A program made the translations under genes and the position numbers. A stretch of 64,000 bases of DNA from Musicola paradisiaca NCPPB 2511 (GTDB lineage: Bacteria; Pseudomonadota; Gammaproteobacteria; Enterobacterales; Enterobacteriaceae). The stretch lies in NCBI RefSeq assembly GCF_000400505.1, contig NZ_CM001857.1, positions 1,326,731-1,390,730 of the forward strand, in the 5' to 3' direction. The stretch's first letter is position 1, and each line of letters opens with the position of its first letter. The notes beneath the pieces are model-generated. The model ran no database searches and was not told the origin of the DNA. It was given only the letters and a program-made list of their open reading frames with translations. Shown piece by piece: positions 9,802-17,190 of the stretch.

Positions 9802-10800
9802 TCAGGCCTCCAGTAAGCGTTGTGCAAAGGGGTACAGCGCGGGGGAGCCGCCACAGTGGATAAAGACGACCCGGCTGCCCGGCTGGATGCGTTGCTGTGC
9901 CACCAGCGCGAATAGGCCATGCATGGCTTTACCGGTATAGACCGGATCAAGCAGCACGCCTTCGCGCCGCGCCGCCTGATAGATAGCATCGATGCCGCCG
10001 GGCGAGGGCACGCCGTAGGCAGCGCCCACGTAGTCGTCCGCGACCTGGATCTCTTCGGGCTGCCAGCGCTGTCCCCACTCCAGCAGATCGGCACATGCCT
10101 GCGCCATGGCGGCGATGCGCGCCTGAAACCATTCGGATTTGGCGCTGACGCTGATGCCGATGATGCGCGTCTGCGGCCAGTAGCGACGGGCGCCGACGTA
10201 GAGGCCCGCCAGCGTTCCGCCGGAGCCACAAGGGGCGATGAGATAATCCGGCGGATTCTCGCCGCGTTCGCTCAACTGCGCCGCCATTTCTTCAACCGCT
10301 CGGACGTAACCCAGCGCGCCGAGCGGCGTCGCGCCGCCCAGCGGGATGATCAGCGGTTTTTCACCGCGGGCCGAGGCCGCATCGGCGTGCGCCTGCATGG
10401 CGCCGTCGATCTGGGTGAAATAGGCGTCCGGGTCAAGAAATTCCAGTTCTGCGCCGAACAACCTATCGAGCAGCAGATTGCCCTGGTAGGCGTCGGGCGC
10501 ATGGCCGCGTAGCACCAGTACCGGTTTCATGCCGTATTTACGCGCTGCGGCCGCCACCATGCGGGCATGGTTGGACTGATGGCCGCCGGTGGTGATCACC
10601 ACGTTCACCTGTCGGCGGCAGGCGTCGGCCATCAGGTATTCCAGCTTGCGTACTTTGTTGCCGCCGCCGCCGAATCCGGTGTAGTCGTCGCGTTTAATCG
10701 ACAGTGCAATGCCGAGATCGTCGCCCAGCCGCGGTAGCGACTCCAGTGGGGTGGGGAAAAATCCCAACGTGACACGTTCAAAATCAGCCAGCGTTTTCAT
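9802..10800 (-). CDS. PLP-dependent D-cysteine desulfhydrase-like enzyme (ACC deaminase family)
   Basis: A 332-aa fold-type II PLP enzyme. The PLP lysine is in GFGGGGNKVRKLEYL (Lys49), followed by TTGGHQSNHARM and the phosphate loop APCGSGGTLAG. It belongs to the ACC deaminase/D-cysteine desulfhydrase family. The position that is Glu in true ACC deaminases (YEGK) is Thr here (DPVYTGKAM), and the Leu of HLGG is Cys (HCGG), so the desulfhydrase type is favoured: D-cysteine or a related thiol amino acid to pyruvate, ammonia and H2S. It overlaps the M20 gene by 4 bp (ATGA), indicating coupling. Real substrate unknown. Confidence 0.85.
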   Translation of the reverse strand: MKTLADFERVTLGFFPTPLESLPRLGDDLGIALSIKRDDYTGFGGGGNKVRKLEYLMADACRRQVNVVITTGGHQSNHARMVAAAARKYGMKPVLVLRGHAPDAYQGNLLLDRLFGAELEFLDPDAYFTQIDGAMQAHADAASARGEKPLIIPLGGATPLGALGYVRAVEEMAAQLSERGENPPDYLIAPCGSGGTLAGLYVGARRYWPQTRIIGISVSAKSEWFQARIAAMAQACADLLEWGQRWQPEEIQVADDYVGAAYGVPSPGGIDAIYQAARREGVLLDPVYTGKAMHGLFALVAQQRIQPGSRVVFIHCGGSPALYPFAQRLLEA

Positions 10801-12197
10801 AAGTCATTCCTGTTTTCGGTGTGTTCCCCAGCGGGGTAGGGAGAGTCGGAAAAAGCGCCCAGCCAATCGGCAAGCGATTGGGTAAATCGCGTCAGGCCGC
10901 GCAGCGTGGCGAATTCGTTGACGCCGTGCGCGTTACCGCCTTCACCCAGCCCGCCAATCAGAAAGGCGGGCGCGATCGACGCAAAGGCGTAAGCGGGGGC
11001 GCATCCCGGCGCCCACGGCCAGATATCCGGCTCGGCCTGTTGTCGGCGATAGCTGTGCAGCAGCTCGGCCACCCCCGTATCCTGCATACCGAAGCGACAA
11101 CCGGGATAGCTGTCGGCGATATGCAGCGCGACGCCGTCCAGTTCCGGGCGCGACAAGGCGTGCCGGATATCATGCAGTAGCGTTTGCGGGTCGAGATGCG
11201 GCGGCACGCGCAGTGCCAGTTCGGCGGATGCGGCGTAGGGGATCACGCCGCGTCCGCCGACGGGCAGGGTGTGGATTTCGGCGATGTTGAGCACCGCGCT
11301 GCCCAGCAAGTGGTTGAGGCAGTGCAGAGTATCGCCCTCGATCGCCAGCCGGGCGCTGCGGCGAAAGCGCAGCTCGTCGGCGAGAGTGAAACGGGAAGCC
11401 AACGGTTCCAGCAGCGCCTGCGCGTCGTCGTCCGGCCGGCGGGTGAGCAATACGCCGTTTTGCTCGGCGGGCGCTATCCGGCCGAGCGCCTGCGTCAGCC
11501 GCCAGGCCGGGTTGGCGATCCAGGCGGCGTTACTGGCGTGGATTGCCGCCTGCGGGCCGCCCCAATCGCCGCCGCTCACCTGCAATCGTGCGGAGGTCAG
11601 CCCGGTAAAGCCCAGATAAACGCGCGGCGCGCCGCCGCCGTATTCGCACAGCGACGGAAACAACACGGCCTGCGACGCGGCGACCGGGCAAGGCTGCCGG
11701 GCCAGATAGCGCCGCAGGTGGCCGCTGCCGGTTTCCTCTTCCCCTTCCAGCAAAATATCCAGATTGACGTGCAGCCGGCCGGACTGCCACAGCTGACGCA
11801 CGACCGCCAGCATGCCCGCCAGCGGCCCTTTGTTGTTTTCCGCGCCGCGCGCGACAAACACGTCGCCTTTGTCCGCCCAGTGGGTGATGACACCGTTGAA
11901 GGGGTCGGACTGCCAGCCTTCGGCGTCGGCGGGCATCACATCGTACATGTTGTAGAGCGTCAGTGAGGTGCGGGCGCCGGTGTCGATCCTTACGTGCACC
12001 AGCGGCGGCCGGTCGAGCTGCCATTGCCGGCTGACCGGGTAGATAACCTGTGCGTTGAGGTGGGTCTGCAGCCACTGCTCCAGCCAGGCGGCCAGCGCGC
12101 GCTGCGGCGACAGATTGCCGCTAACGCTTTGAAACGGCGTAATGGTCGTCAGCAATGCCAGCGTTTCTTCCAACAGGTCGGTCTGTTGCCCGGTCAC
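10797..12197 (-). CDS. M20-family peptidase-like protein with altered metal-ligand motifs
   Basis: A 466-aa member of the M20/ArgE/DapE metallopeptidase superfamily. The catalytic/metal Glu pair is intact (LLEGEEETGSGHL), as is a C-terminal His motif (GNAHGVNEF). The usual first ligand motif HxDVxP reads LYNMYDVMPAD, with Met in place of His, and the bridging-Asp motif (GA.D.KG) reads GAENNKGPL, with Asn in place of Asp. It may belong to a divergent subfamily with another metal arrangement or a non-hydrolytic role. It sits between permease and desulfhydrase-like genes with 4-bp overlaps on both sides, suggesting it processes an imported peptide or N-acyl amino acid. Confidence 0.82.
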   Translation of the reverse strand: MTGQQTDLLEETLALLTTITPFQSVSGNLSPQRALAAWLEQWLQTHLNAQVIYPVSRQWQLDRPPLVHVRIDTGARTSLTLYNMYDVMPADAEGWQSDPFNGVITHWADKGDVFVARGAENNKGPLAGMLAVVRQLWQSGRLHVNLDILLEGEEETGSGHLRRYLARQPCPVAASQAVLFPSLCEYGGGAPRVYLGFTGLTSARLQVSGGDWGGPQAAIHASNAAWIANPAWRLTQALGRIAPAEQNGVLLTRRPDDDAQALLEPLASRFTLADELRFRRSARLAIEGDTLHCLNHLLGSAVLNIAEIHTLPVGGRGVIPYAASAELALRVPPHLDPQTLLHDIRHALSRPELDGVALHIADSYPGCRFGMQDTGVAELLHSYRRQQAEPDIWPWAPGCAPAYAFASIAPAFLIGGLGEGGNAHGVNEFATLRGLTRFTQSLADWLGAFSDSPYPAGEHTENRNDL

Positions 12198-13108
12198 AGT
12201 TTTATCCTCGGGTTGAGCACCACATACAGCAGGTCGATCAGCAGGTTGATGACCACGAACACCAGCGCCGCCAGCAATACGATGGCCTGCACCAGCGGGA
12301 AGTCGCGGTTTTGGATCGCTTGTACCGCCAGCCGACCAATGCCCGGCCAGGCGAAAATGATCTCAGTGACCAGCGCGCCTCCCAACAAGGACGCGAAATA
12401 CATGCCCTGAACGGTCACGACCGGGATCAGCGCATTGCGCAGCGCGTGGAGGAACAGAATGCGCGTCTGGCTTAGCCCTTTGGCCTGCGCGGTGCGGATA
12501 TATTCCTGCTGCAATACGTCGATCAGGCTGGCCCGCACCAGCCGGGCGATGGCGCTCATGTAGTAGGCGCCCAGGCTGACGGCGGGCATCAGCAACTGAC
12601 TGGCGCTGCCGTAGCCGCCGGAGGGCAACCAGTGCAGATTGAGGCTGAACAGGATAATCAGCAGTAGCCCAAGCCAGAACACCGGAATGGCCTGTCCGCT
12701 GAACGCCAGCAGCCTGGCGAGTAGATCCCAGACCGAATCTCGCCTGACGGCGCTGATTATGCCGAGCAACAGGCCGGCCGCTGTGCTCCAGACCAGCGCG
12801 GCCACCGCCAGCAGCAGCGTTGCGGGAATTCGTGCTGCGATCAGGCTGACCACCGGCTGCTCGTAACGCAGCGAGGCGCCGAGATCGCCGCGCAACACGT
12901 TGCCGAGGTAATGGCCGTACTGCTGCAATAACGGCTGGTCGAATCCCATGCTGTGACGAAAAACATCGATCTCCTGTTGGCTGGAGCCCGGCGGCATCAT
13001 GACGGCCGCCGGATCGCCGGTCAGATGCAGGCTGTAAAAAATCAGCAGCGATACGCCGAACATCACCAACACGGCTTGCCCGATGCGGGAGAGAATATAG
13101 CGCGGCAT
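12194..13108 (-). CDS. Oligopeptide/dipeptide ABC transporter permease (DppB/GsiC type)
   Basis: A 304-aa membrane protein with the standard start MPRYILSRIGQAVLVMFGVSLLIF and about six transmembrane helices. The coupling-loop region reads YIRTAQAKGLSQTRILFLHALRNALIP, matching DppB/GsiC permeases. It pairs with the DppC-type permease encoded 1 bp upstream. It forms the inner-membrane pore for a substrate delivered by the binding protein at 13961-15454. The stop overlaps the M20-like gene start by 4 bp. Confidence 0.93.
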   Translation of the reverse strand: MPRYILSRIGQAVLVMFGVSLLIFYSLHLTGDPAAVMMPPGSSQQEIDVFRHSMGFDQPLLQQYGHYLGNVLRGDLGASLRYEQPVVSLIAARIPATLLLAVAALVWSTAAGLLLGIISAVRRDSVWDLLARLLAFSGQAIPVFWLGLLLIILFSLNLHWLPSGGYGSASQLLMPAVSLGAYYMSAIARLVRASLIDVLQQEYIRTAQAKGLSQTRILFLHALRNALIPVVTVQGMYFASLLGGALVTEIIFAWPGIGRLAVQAIQNRDFPLVQAIVLLAALVFVVINLLIDLLYVVLNPRIKL

Positions 13109-13109
13109 A

Positions 13110-13964
13110 TTATTCGAGCCTCGTGTGGGTGCGGCGCAGCAGCGCGTCGCCCAGCAGGTTGCAGCCGACGACCAGCGCGGCGATAACTACGCCGGGCCAC
13201 AGCACCAGCCATTGCGCCAGCAGCAGATAAGAGCGCCCTTCGCCGATAAGATTGCCGAGGGTGGGGGTCGGCGGCTGGACGCCCATGCCGAGAAAGCCGA
13301 TCGACGCTTCCAGCACGATCAGCCGCGGAATATCCAACGTCAACAGCACCACCAGCGGCGTCGCCAGATTGGGCAGAATATGGCGCAACAGTATGCGCGG
13401 GGCGGAAAAACCCATGGCGCGAACCGCCTCAATGAATTCCAGCTCCCGAATTTCCAGCGTCTTGGCCCGTGCGACGCGGGCGTAAACCGCCCAACTGGTG
13501 ACGCCCATGATGATGACGATGTTTTGCAGGTTGGTGCCGAACAGCGCCATCACCAGCAGGATCAGCAAAATAAAGGGCACGGCCAGTTGGATATCGATAA
13601 GACGCATGATCAGTGCGTCAAGCCCACCGCCGACATAACCGGCGAGCATACCAAGCAGGCTGCCGATCACCACGGCGATGGAGGCTGCCAGTATCACCAC
13701 CGTCAGCGACAGGCGCGTGCCTGCCAGTATGCGGGACAGCAAATCGCGGCCCAGCTGATCGGTGCCCAGCCAGTGGTGGCCGGAAGCGGTGACGCTACCC
13801 GGCGGCAGGAAGATGTCCGTCAGATTGCCGGCTAGCGGGTCGGCCAGCGGCAGCAGCGGCGTCAGCAAGGCCGCCGCCAGCACCATGACGATCAGCAGGC
13901 CGCCGAGTATGCCGTCGCCGTGGAAACGGCGACGGTGGGCGGAACGGCGAGGCGCGGCGATCAT
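13110..13964 (-). CDS. Oligopeptide/dipeptide ABC transporter permease (DppC/GsiD type)
   Basis: A 284-aa protein from the ATG at 13964, which overlaps the stop of the binding-protein gene (ATGA). It carries the OppC-type N-terminal signature ...GHHWLGTDQLGRDLLSRIL..., multiple helices, and the coupling loop EFIEAVRAMGFSAPRILLRHILPN. A longer upstream reading (to 14090) is Arg-rich, overlaps the binding-protein gene and is rejected. It is the second permease of the transporter. Confidence 0.93.
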   Translation of the reverse strand: MIAAPRRSAHRRRFHGDGILGGLLIVMVLAAALLTPLLPLADPLAGNLTDIFLPPGSVTASGHHWLGTDQLGRDLLSRILAGTRLSLTVVILAASIAVVIGSLLGMLAGYVGGGLDALIMRLIDIQLAVPFILLILLVMALFGTNLQNIVIIMGVTSWAVYARVARAKTLEIRELEFIEAVRAMGFSAPRILLRHILPNLATPLVVLLTLDIPRLIVLEASIGFLGMGVQPPTPTLGNLIGEGRSYLLLAQWLVLWPGVVIAALVVGCNLLGDALLRRTHTRLE

Positions 13965-15454
13965 GGCAGCGTCAGATCGAACAGTGGGATGCGGGCATCG
14001 GCCCGGCCGGTGAAATGCAACTTGTCGCTGCCGGCGTAGAGCGAATCTTCTCGGTAGAGCGGGATCAGCGGCTGTTGCTCGGCCACCCACTGCTGGATTT
14101 TATGCAGGATCTGCTCGCGCTTCTGGCTGTCGACGGTGGCGCGGCTGTCGTTCAGCAAGGTATCCAACTCCGGCGCATTGACGGTGGAGTAGGGTTCGCC
14201 CGAATGCAGCACCGGGTAGAGCGCGGCGTCCGCATCCAGCGTTTGGGTCGATCCCCAGGCCAGCATATACAGCTCCGCCTGCTTGCCGGAGGCCACCTGC
14301 TGGGTGTACACCGACCATTCCGGCACGTCCAACTGCGCGTTGATGCCCACGGCGGCCAGATCCTGCACGATGGCCTGCGCCACTTCGGCGCTGGCGATAT
14401 AGCGGCGCGGCGCCTGGAATTTCAGGCTGAATCCATCTGGGTAGCCGGCTTCCCGTAACAGGGCTTTGGCTTTGGCGATGTCTTGCTTCGGCGCCGGAAT
14501 ATCCAGATAGCCGAAATCTTTCGGCCGCGGCAGGGTGCCGGTTGGGGTGCCGAAGTTATGCAGCAACTGACTGGTGTATGCCTGACGGTTCAGCGCCAGC
14601 GAGATGGCCTGACGCACCCGCACGTCATCCAGCGGTTTCTGGTTGTTTTTCAGCCCCAGATAGAGAGTCAATCCGCCGCCTTTCACCTGTTCCAACCGTA
14701 TGCCGGGCTTGTTTTGCAACGTCGGCACCAGGTTGGCCGGCACACCGTCCACCAGCTGAACCTCGCCGGTCAATAAGGCAGTGATGCGGGCGGTGGCTTC
14801 AGGTATCGGGCGCCAGATGACCTGATCGATGGTGGGCTTGCCGCGCCAGTAGTTCGGGTTGGCCTGCATCACCACCCGTTCGTCGGGAATGAACTCTTTC
14901 AGAATATAGGCGCCGCTGCCGATCGGCTTGCGGGCGAATTCCGCCGCGCCGACCCGGCTGACGTAGGCGGGGGGAACGATGTACGTCGGGTAGCGACTCA
15001 TGCGCGTGGGTAGCAGCGGATCCGGGCCCTGCGTGTGAATACGTACCTGATAATCGCCGGTGACTTCCACCGAGGCGATAGTACGGATATAGGAGATGGT
15101 CGGCGCCTTATTGGCCGGATCCAGAATCCGATCGATGGAGAATTTCACCGCCGCCGCGTTGACCGGTTCTCCGTTGGTGAACGTGACCCCTTGACGAAGA
15201 TCGAACTGCCAGGTGGTGGTATCCAGCGCTTTCCAGGCGGTGGCGAGGCCGGGTTGCAGCTGCATATCGGCGTCGCGCAACACCAGCGTATCGAAAATGT
15301 TGTCGACGAGGGTGGCGGCTTCCTTGAGGAAGCCGGGATCCATGGCGGTGGCGGAAGCAGGTTGGCCAATCACCAGTTCGCTAGCCCGGCCGACGGGCGA
15401 AAGCAGACTGAACAGCACAACCAAAGAAGCAATAGTACGGACAGAATGTTTCAT
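13961..15454 (-). CDS. Periplasmic peptide/nickel-type ABC transporter substrate-binding protein
   Basis: A 497-aa family-5 extracellular solute-binding protein. The start MKHSVRTIASLVVLFSLLSP at 15454 begins a Sec signal peptide (cleavage near GRAS-EL). Family features include the conserved SIDRILDP segment, the loop GSGAYILKEF and NPNYWRGKPTIDQV. Family members bind oligopeptides, glutathione, opines or nickel chelates, so the ligand is open. It heads the seven-gene minus-strand operon. An upstream extension to 15520 would start inside the left arm of the inverted repeat and is less likely. Confidence 0.92.
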   Translation of the reverse strand: MKHSVRTIASLVVLFSLLSPVGRASELVIGQPASATAMDPGFLKEAATLVDNIFDTLVLRDADMQLQPGLATAWKALDTTTWQFDLRQGVTFTNGEPVNAAAVKFSIDRILDPANKAPTISYIRTIASVEVTGDYQVRIHTQGPDPLLPTRMSRYPTYIVPPAYVSRVGAAEFARKPIGSGAYILKEFIPDERVVMQANPNYWRGKPTIDQVIWRPIPEATARITALLTGEVQLVDGVPANLVPTLQNKPGIRLEQVKGGGLTLYLGLKNNQKPLDDVRVRQAISLALNRQAYTSQLLHNFGTPTGTLPRPKDFGYLDIPAPKQDIAKAKALLREAGYPDGFSLKFQAPRRYIASAEVAQAIVQDLAAVGINAQLDVPEWSVYTQQVASGKQAELYMLAWGSTQTLDADAALYPVLHSGEPYSTVNAPELDTLLNDSRATVDSQKREQILHKIQQWVAEQQPLIPLYREDSLYAGSDKLHFTGRADARIPLFDLTLP

Positions 15455-15503
15455 TACATCAATCCTTATACCTGTGTCCGGCAACGGACATGACTGGAAA
15501 ATA

Positions 15504-15642
15504 CAGGCTGTGTTCCTCAATGGCGTGACGGCCGAGGATGTCGTCGCCGCGGCGTGTTCACCAACCGCTCAGACACGAATGGTGTCTCAGCCGTGTTTGA
15601 TGGCGAACCTGCCGCGCCGGGTTCATTGAGGAACACAGCCTG
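15504..15642. repeat. 139-bp element bounded by perfect 19-bp inverted repeats (MITE-like or hairpin)
   Basis: CAGGCTGTGTTCCTCAATG at 15504-15522 is repeated exactly in inverse orientation at 15624-15642, around a 101-bp GC-rich core containing a smaller inverted repeat (AGACAC...GTGTCT). The trinucleotide ATA flanks both ends (15501-15503 and 15643-15645), compatible with a short target duplication. It lies between the divergent SBP operon and gntR-type gene, where their promoters should be. It could be a miniature transposable element, a structured leader or a regulator site. It has no T-tail and does not look like a simple terminator. Confidence 0.7.
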
Positions 15643-15815
15643 ATAACAGCAAACGTGGTATCCGGCTTTTCCGGGCTGAGCTCACACTATGGACAGCGTC
15701 AGCCGGTGTATATATTGAGCTTAAAGATACATGATATATCCTATATACTTCATATATGACAGGCCAATCAGTAAACCGCAATTGCAAATTTGGTTTTTTG
15801 CTATAGGAAAAAAGC

Positions 15816-16475
15816 ATGCTGGAGTTAGAAAAAGCGCAACGTGTGAGCCTGACCATGCAGGTCGAGGGAAAACTGAAGAGCGCGTTGATTGTGGGGGCGT
15901 TGAAACCGGGCGCCAGACTGGTCACGAAAGAGATTGCCGAACAGTTGGGCACCAGTATCACGCCGGTTCGCGAGGCGTTGCTGCGGCTGGCGTCGTCCGG
16001 CGCGCTGGATGCCGCTCCCGCCCAGGCGTTCATGGTGCCGGAGATTTCGCTGGCCTGTTATCAGGAGATCACGCTGATTCGCAAGAATCTGGAGGGGATG
16101 GCCGTTGCGGCGGCGTCGCAGCGGATGACGGAGGAGGAGCGGGCGGTGCTGGCTGGGCTCTGCGGCGCGTTTCGCGACGCCAAGCTGGCAGGTAACGTTG
16201 AATTGGCGTTGCAGGCTAATCGGACATTTCGTTTCCGGCTGTATGACGATGCGCGGATGCCGACGTTAACCTCGTTGATCGAACAGCTTTGGGTGCGCAT
16301 CGGTCCCTGTTTTAACTATCTCTACCCGCAGTCCACCGAAACGGCGCAGGGGCACCACAATTACGATGAATTGCTGGAGGCGCTGGCGGCAGGCGATAGC
16401 GAACGCAGCGTCGGGGCGATCCACAAGGCGATTGATGACGGTGCGGAGATGTTGATGCGTCAGTATTTCGCCTGA
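15816..16475 (+). CDS. GntR-family transcriptional regulator (FCD/FadR subfamily)
   Basis: A 219-aa protein with an N-terminal winged helix-turn-helix (ALKPGARLVTKEIAEQLGTSITPVREAL, roughly residues 27-57) and a helical C-terminal FCD ligand domain. This family usually responds to small carboxylic acids or amino-acid-derived metabolites. It is divergent from the peptide-ABC/desulfhydrase operon with ~360 bp between, so it is the likely regulator of that operon. The start at 15816 is preceded by GGAAAAAAGC; the binding site has not been identified. Confidence 0.9.
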   Translation: MLELEKAQRVSLTMQVEGKLKSALIVGALKPGARLVTKEIAEQLGTSITPVREALLRLASSGALDAAPAQAFMVPEISLACYQEITLIRKNLEGMAVAAASQRMTEEERAVLAGLCGAFRDAKLAGNVELALQANRTFRFRLYDDARMPTLTSLIEQLWVRIGPCFNYLYPQSTETAQGHHNYDELLEALAAGDSERSVGAIHKAIDDGAEMLMRQYFA

Positions 16476-16768
16476 GGCGAAACGGGCGGAACACGGACGA
16501 CGGGCGATGCCGAGAACGGGCTCACGCTGGCGCGGCGCCGTTGTCCTGAACGCGGACAGCGCATAAGTAACCGGGCAAGTCGGAATCGCTATGTGCCCGT
16601 CTCCCGCCAACTCGCCAACCCGATAACCGGCGGCAAACCTACTCCCACCGGCCCTTAGCCTATTTCCGGATATCTACTGCAGAAAGCCCTATTTCCTTTT
16701 GGGCGCATTCTTCGATTAACTCAACCTCTGAAGAGTATTCCGGTTTGAACCAACAGGTGGAGGTGAAC

Positions 16769-16951
16769 ATGATGCTTGCTGTCGCAAAACGTTTCAGCGG
16801 GATTGGAAAACGCGCTATCCCGAAAGAAACACTGAATGCTGAACGCGACAAGCGTGAGGCTTATCACTGGCTCGCCGCGTTGCTGTCGATTTCCAGCCTG
16901 TACGGCAATGACATGGGTAATATCGATCCGCGCTGGTTCCACAACCGCTAA
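16769..16951 (+). CDS. Small hypothetical protein, 60 aa
   Basis: The ATG at 16769 (or the next one, 16772) follows a good ribosome-binding site (GGTGGAGGTGAAC). The product starts MMLAVAKRFSGIGKRAIPKE and is basic at the N-terminus, with a central polar segment (ERDKREAYHW) and a short hydrophobic stretch (LAALLSISSLYG). It ends 36 bp before a strong terminator, which supports a real transcript. I recognise no family. An in-frame upstream ATG at 16745 is possible but lacks a Shine-Dalgarno sequence. Confidence 0.6.
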   Translation: MMLAVAKRFSGIGKRAIPKETLNAERDKREAYHWLAALLSISSLYGNDMGNIDPRWFHNR

Positions 16952-16987
16952 CGGTCAGCGGGTGCGATTGGCATAGCATTAACGAAG

Positions 16988-17034
16988 ACGACAGGGCTTC
17001 ACGGCGTGTGAACCGTGAAGCCCTGTCGTTTTTA
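16988..17034 (+). terminator. Strong Rho-independent terminator after the small ORF
   Basis: A perfect 17-bp stem (ACGACAGGGCTTCACGG / CCGTGAAGCCCTGTCGT) with an 8-nt loop is followed by TTTTTAT. It fits the end of the small gene transcript. Confidence 0.92.
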
Positions 17035-17040
17035 TTGGTA

Positions 17041-17082
17041 TGTGGTATCGCGATTGTGGTATTGCGATTGTGGTATCGCGAC
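17041..17082. repeat. Three tandem copies of a 14-bp unit
   Basis: TGTGGTATCGCGAT is followed by TGTGGTATTGCGAT and TGTGGTATCGCGAC, each differing by at most one or two bases. It lies just past a terminator in non-coding DNA between convergent genes. Its length may vary between strains; no function is evident. Confidence 0.85.
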
Positions 17083-17190
17083 GTTAGCCGGCGTATTTTT
17101 CTGACTAACGTTGCCGGTATCATGTCGCGGTGTATGCCGACATCCGTGGACAGCCCGCTGCGGCAGTGATTCCTCCTGAATGCACGCGGA

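Noticed and set aside
9802-10800. ACC deaminase (ethylene lowering) as the function of the PLP enzyme
   Set aside because: The diagnostic Glu (YEGK) and Leu (HLGG) of ACC deaminases are Thr and Cys here, as in D-cysteine-desulfhydrase-type enzymes.
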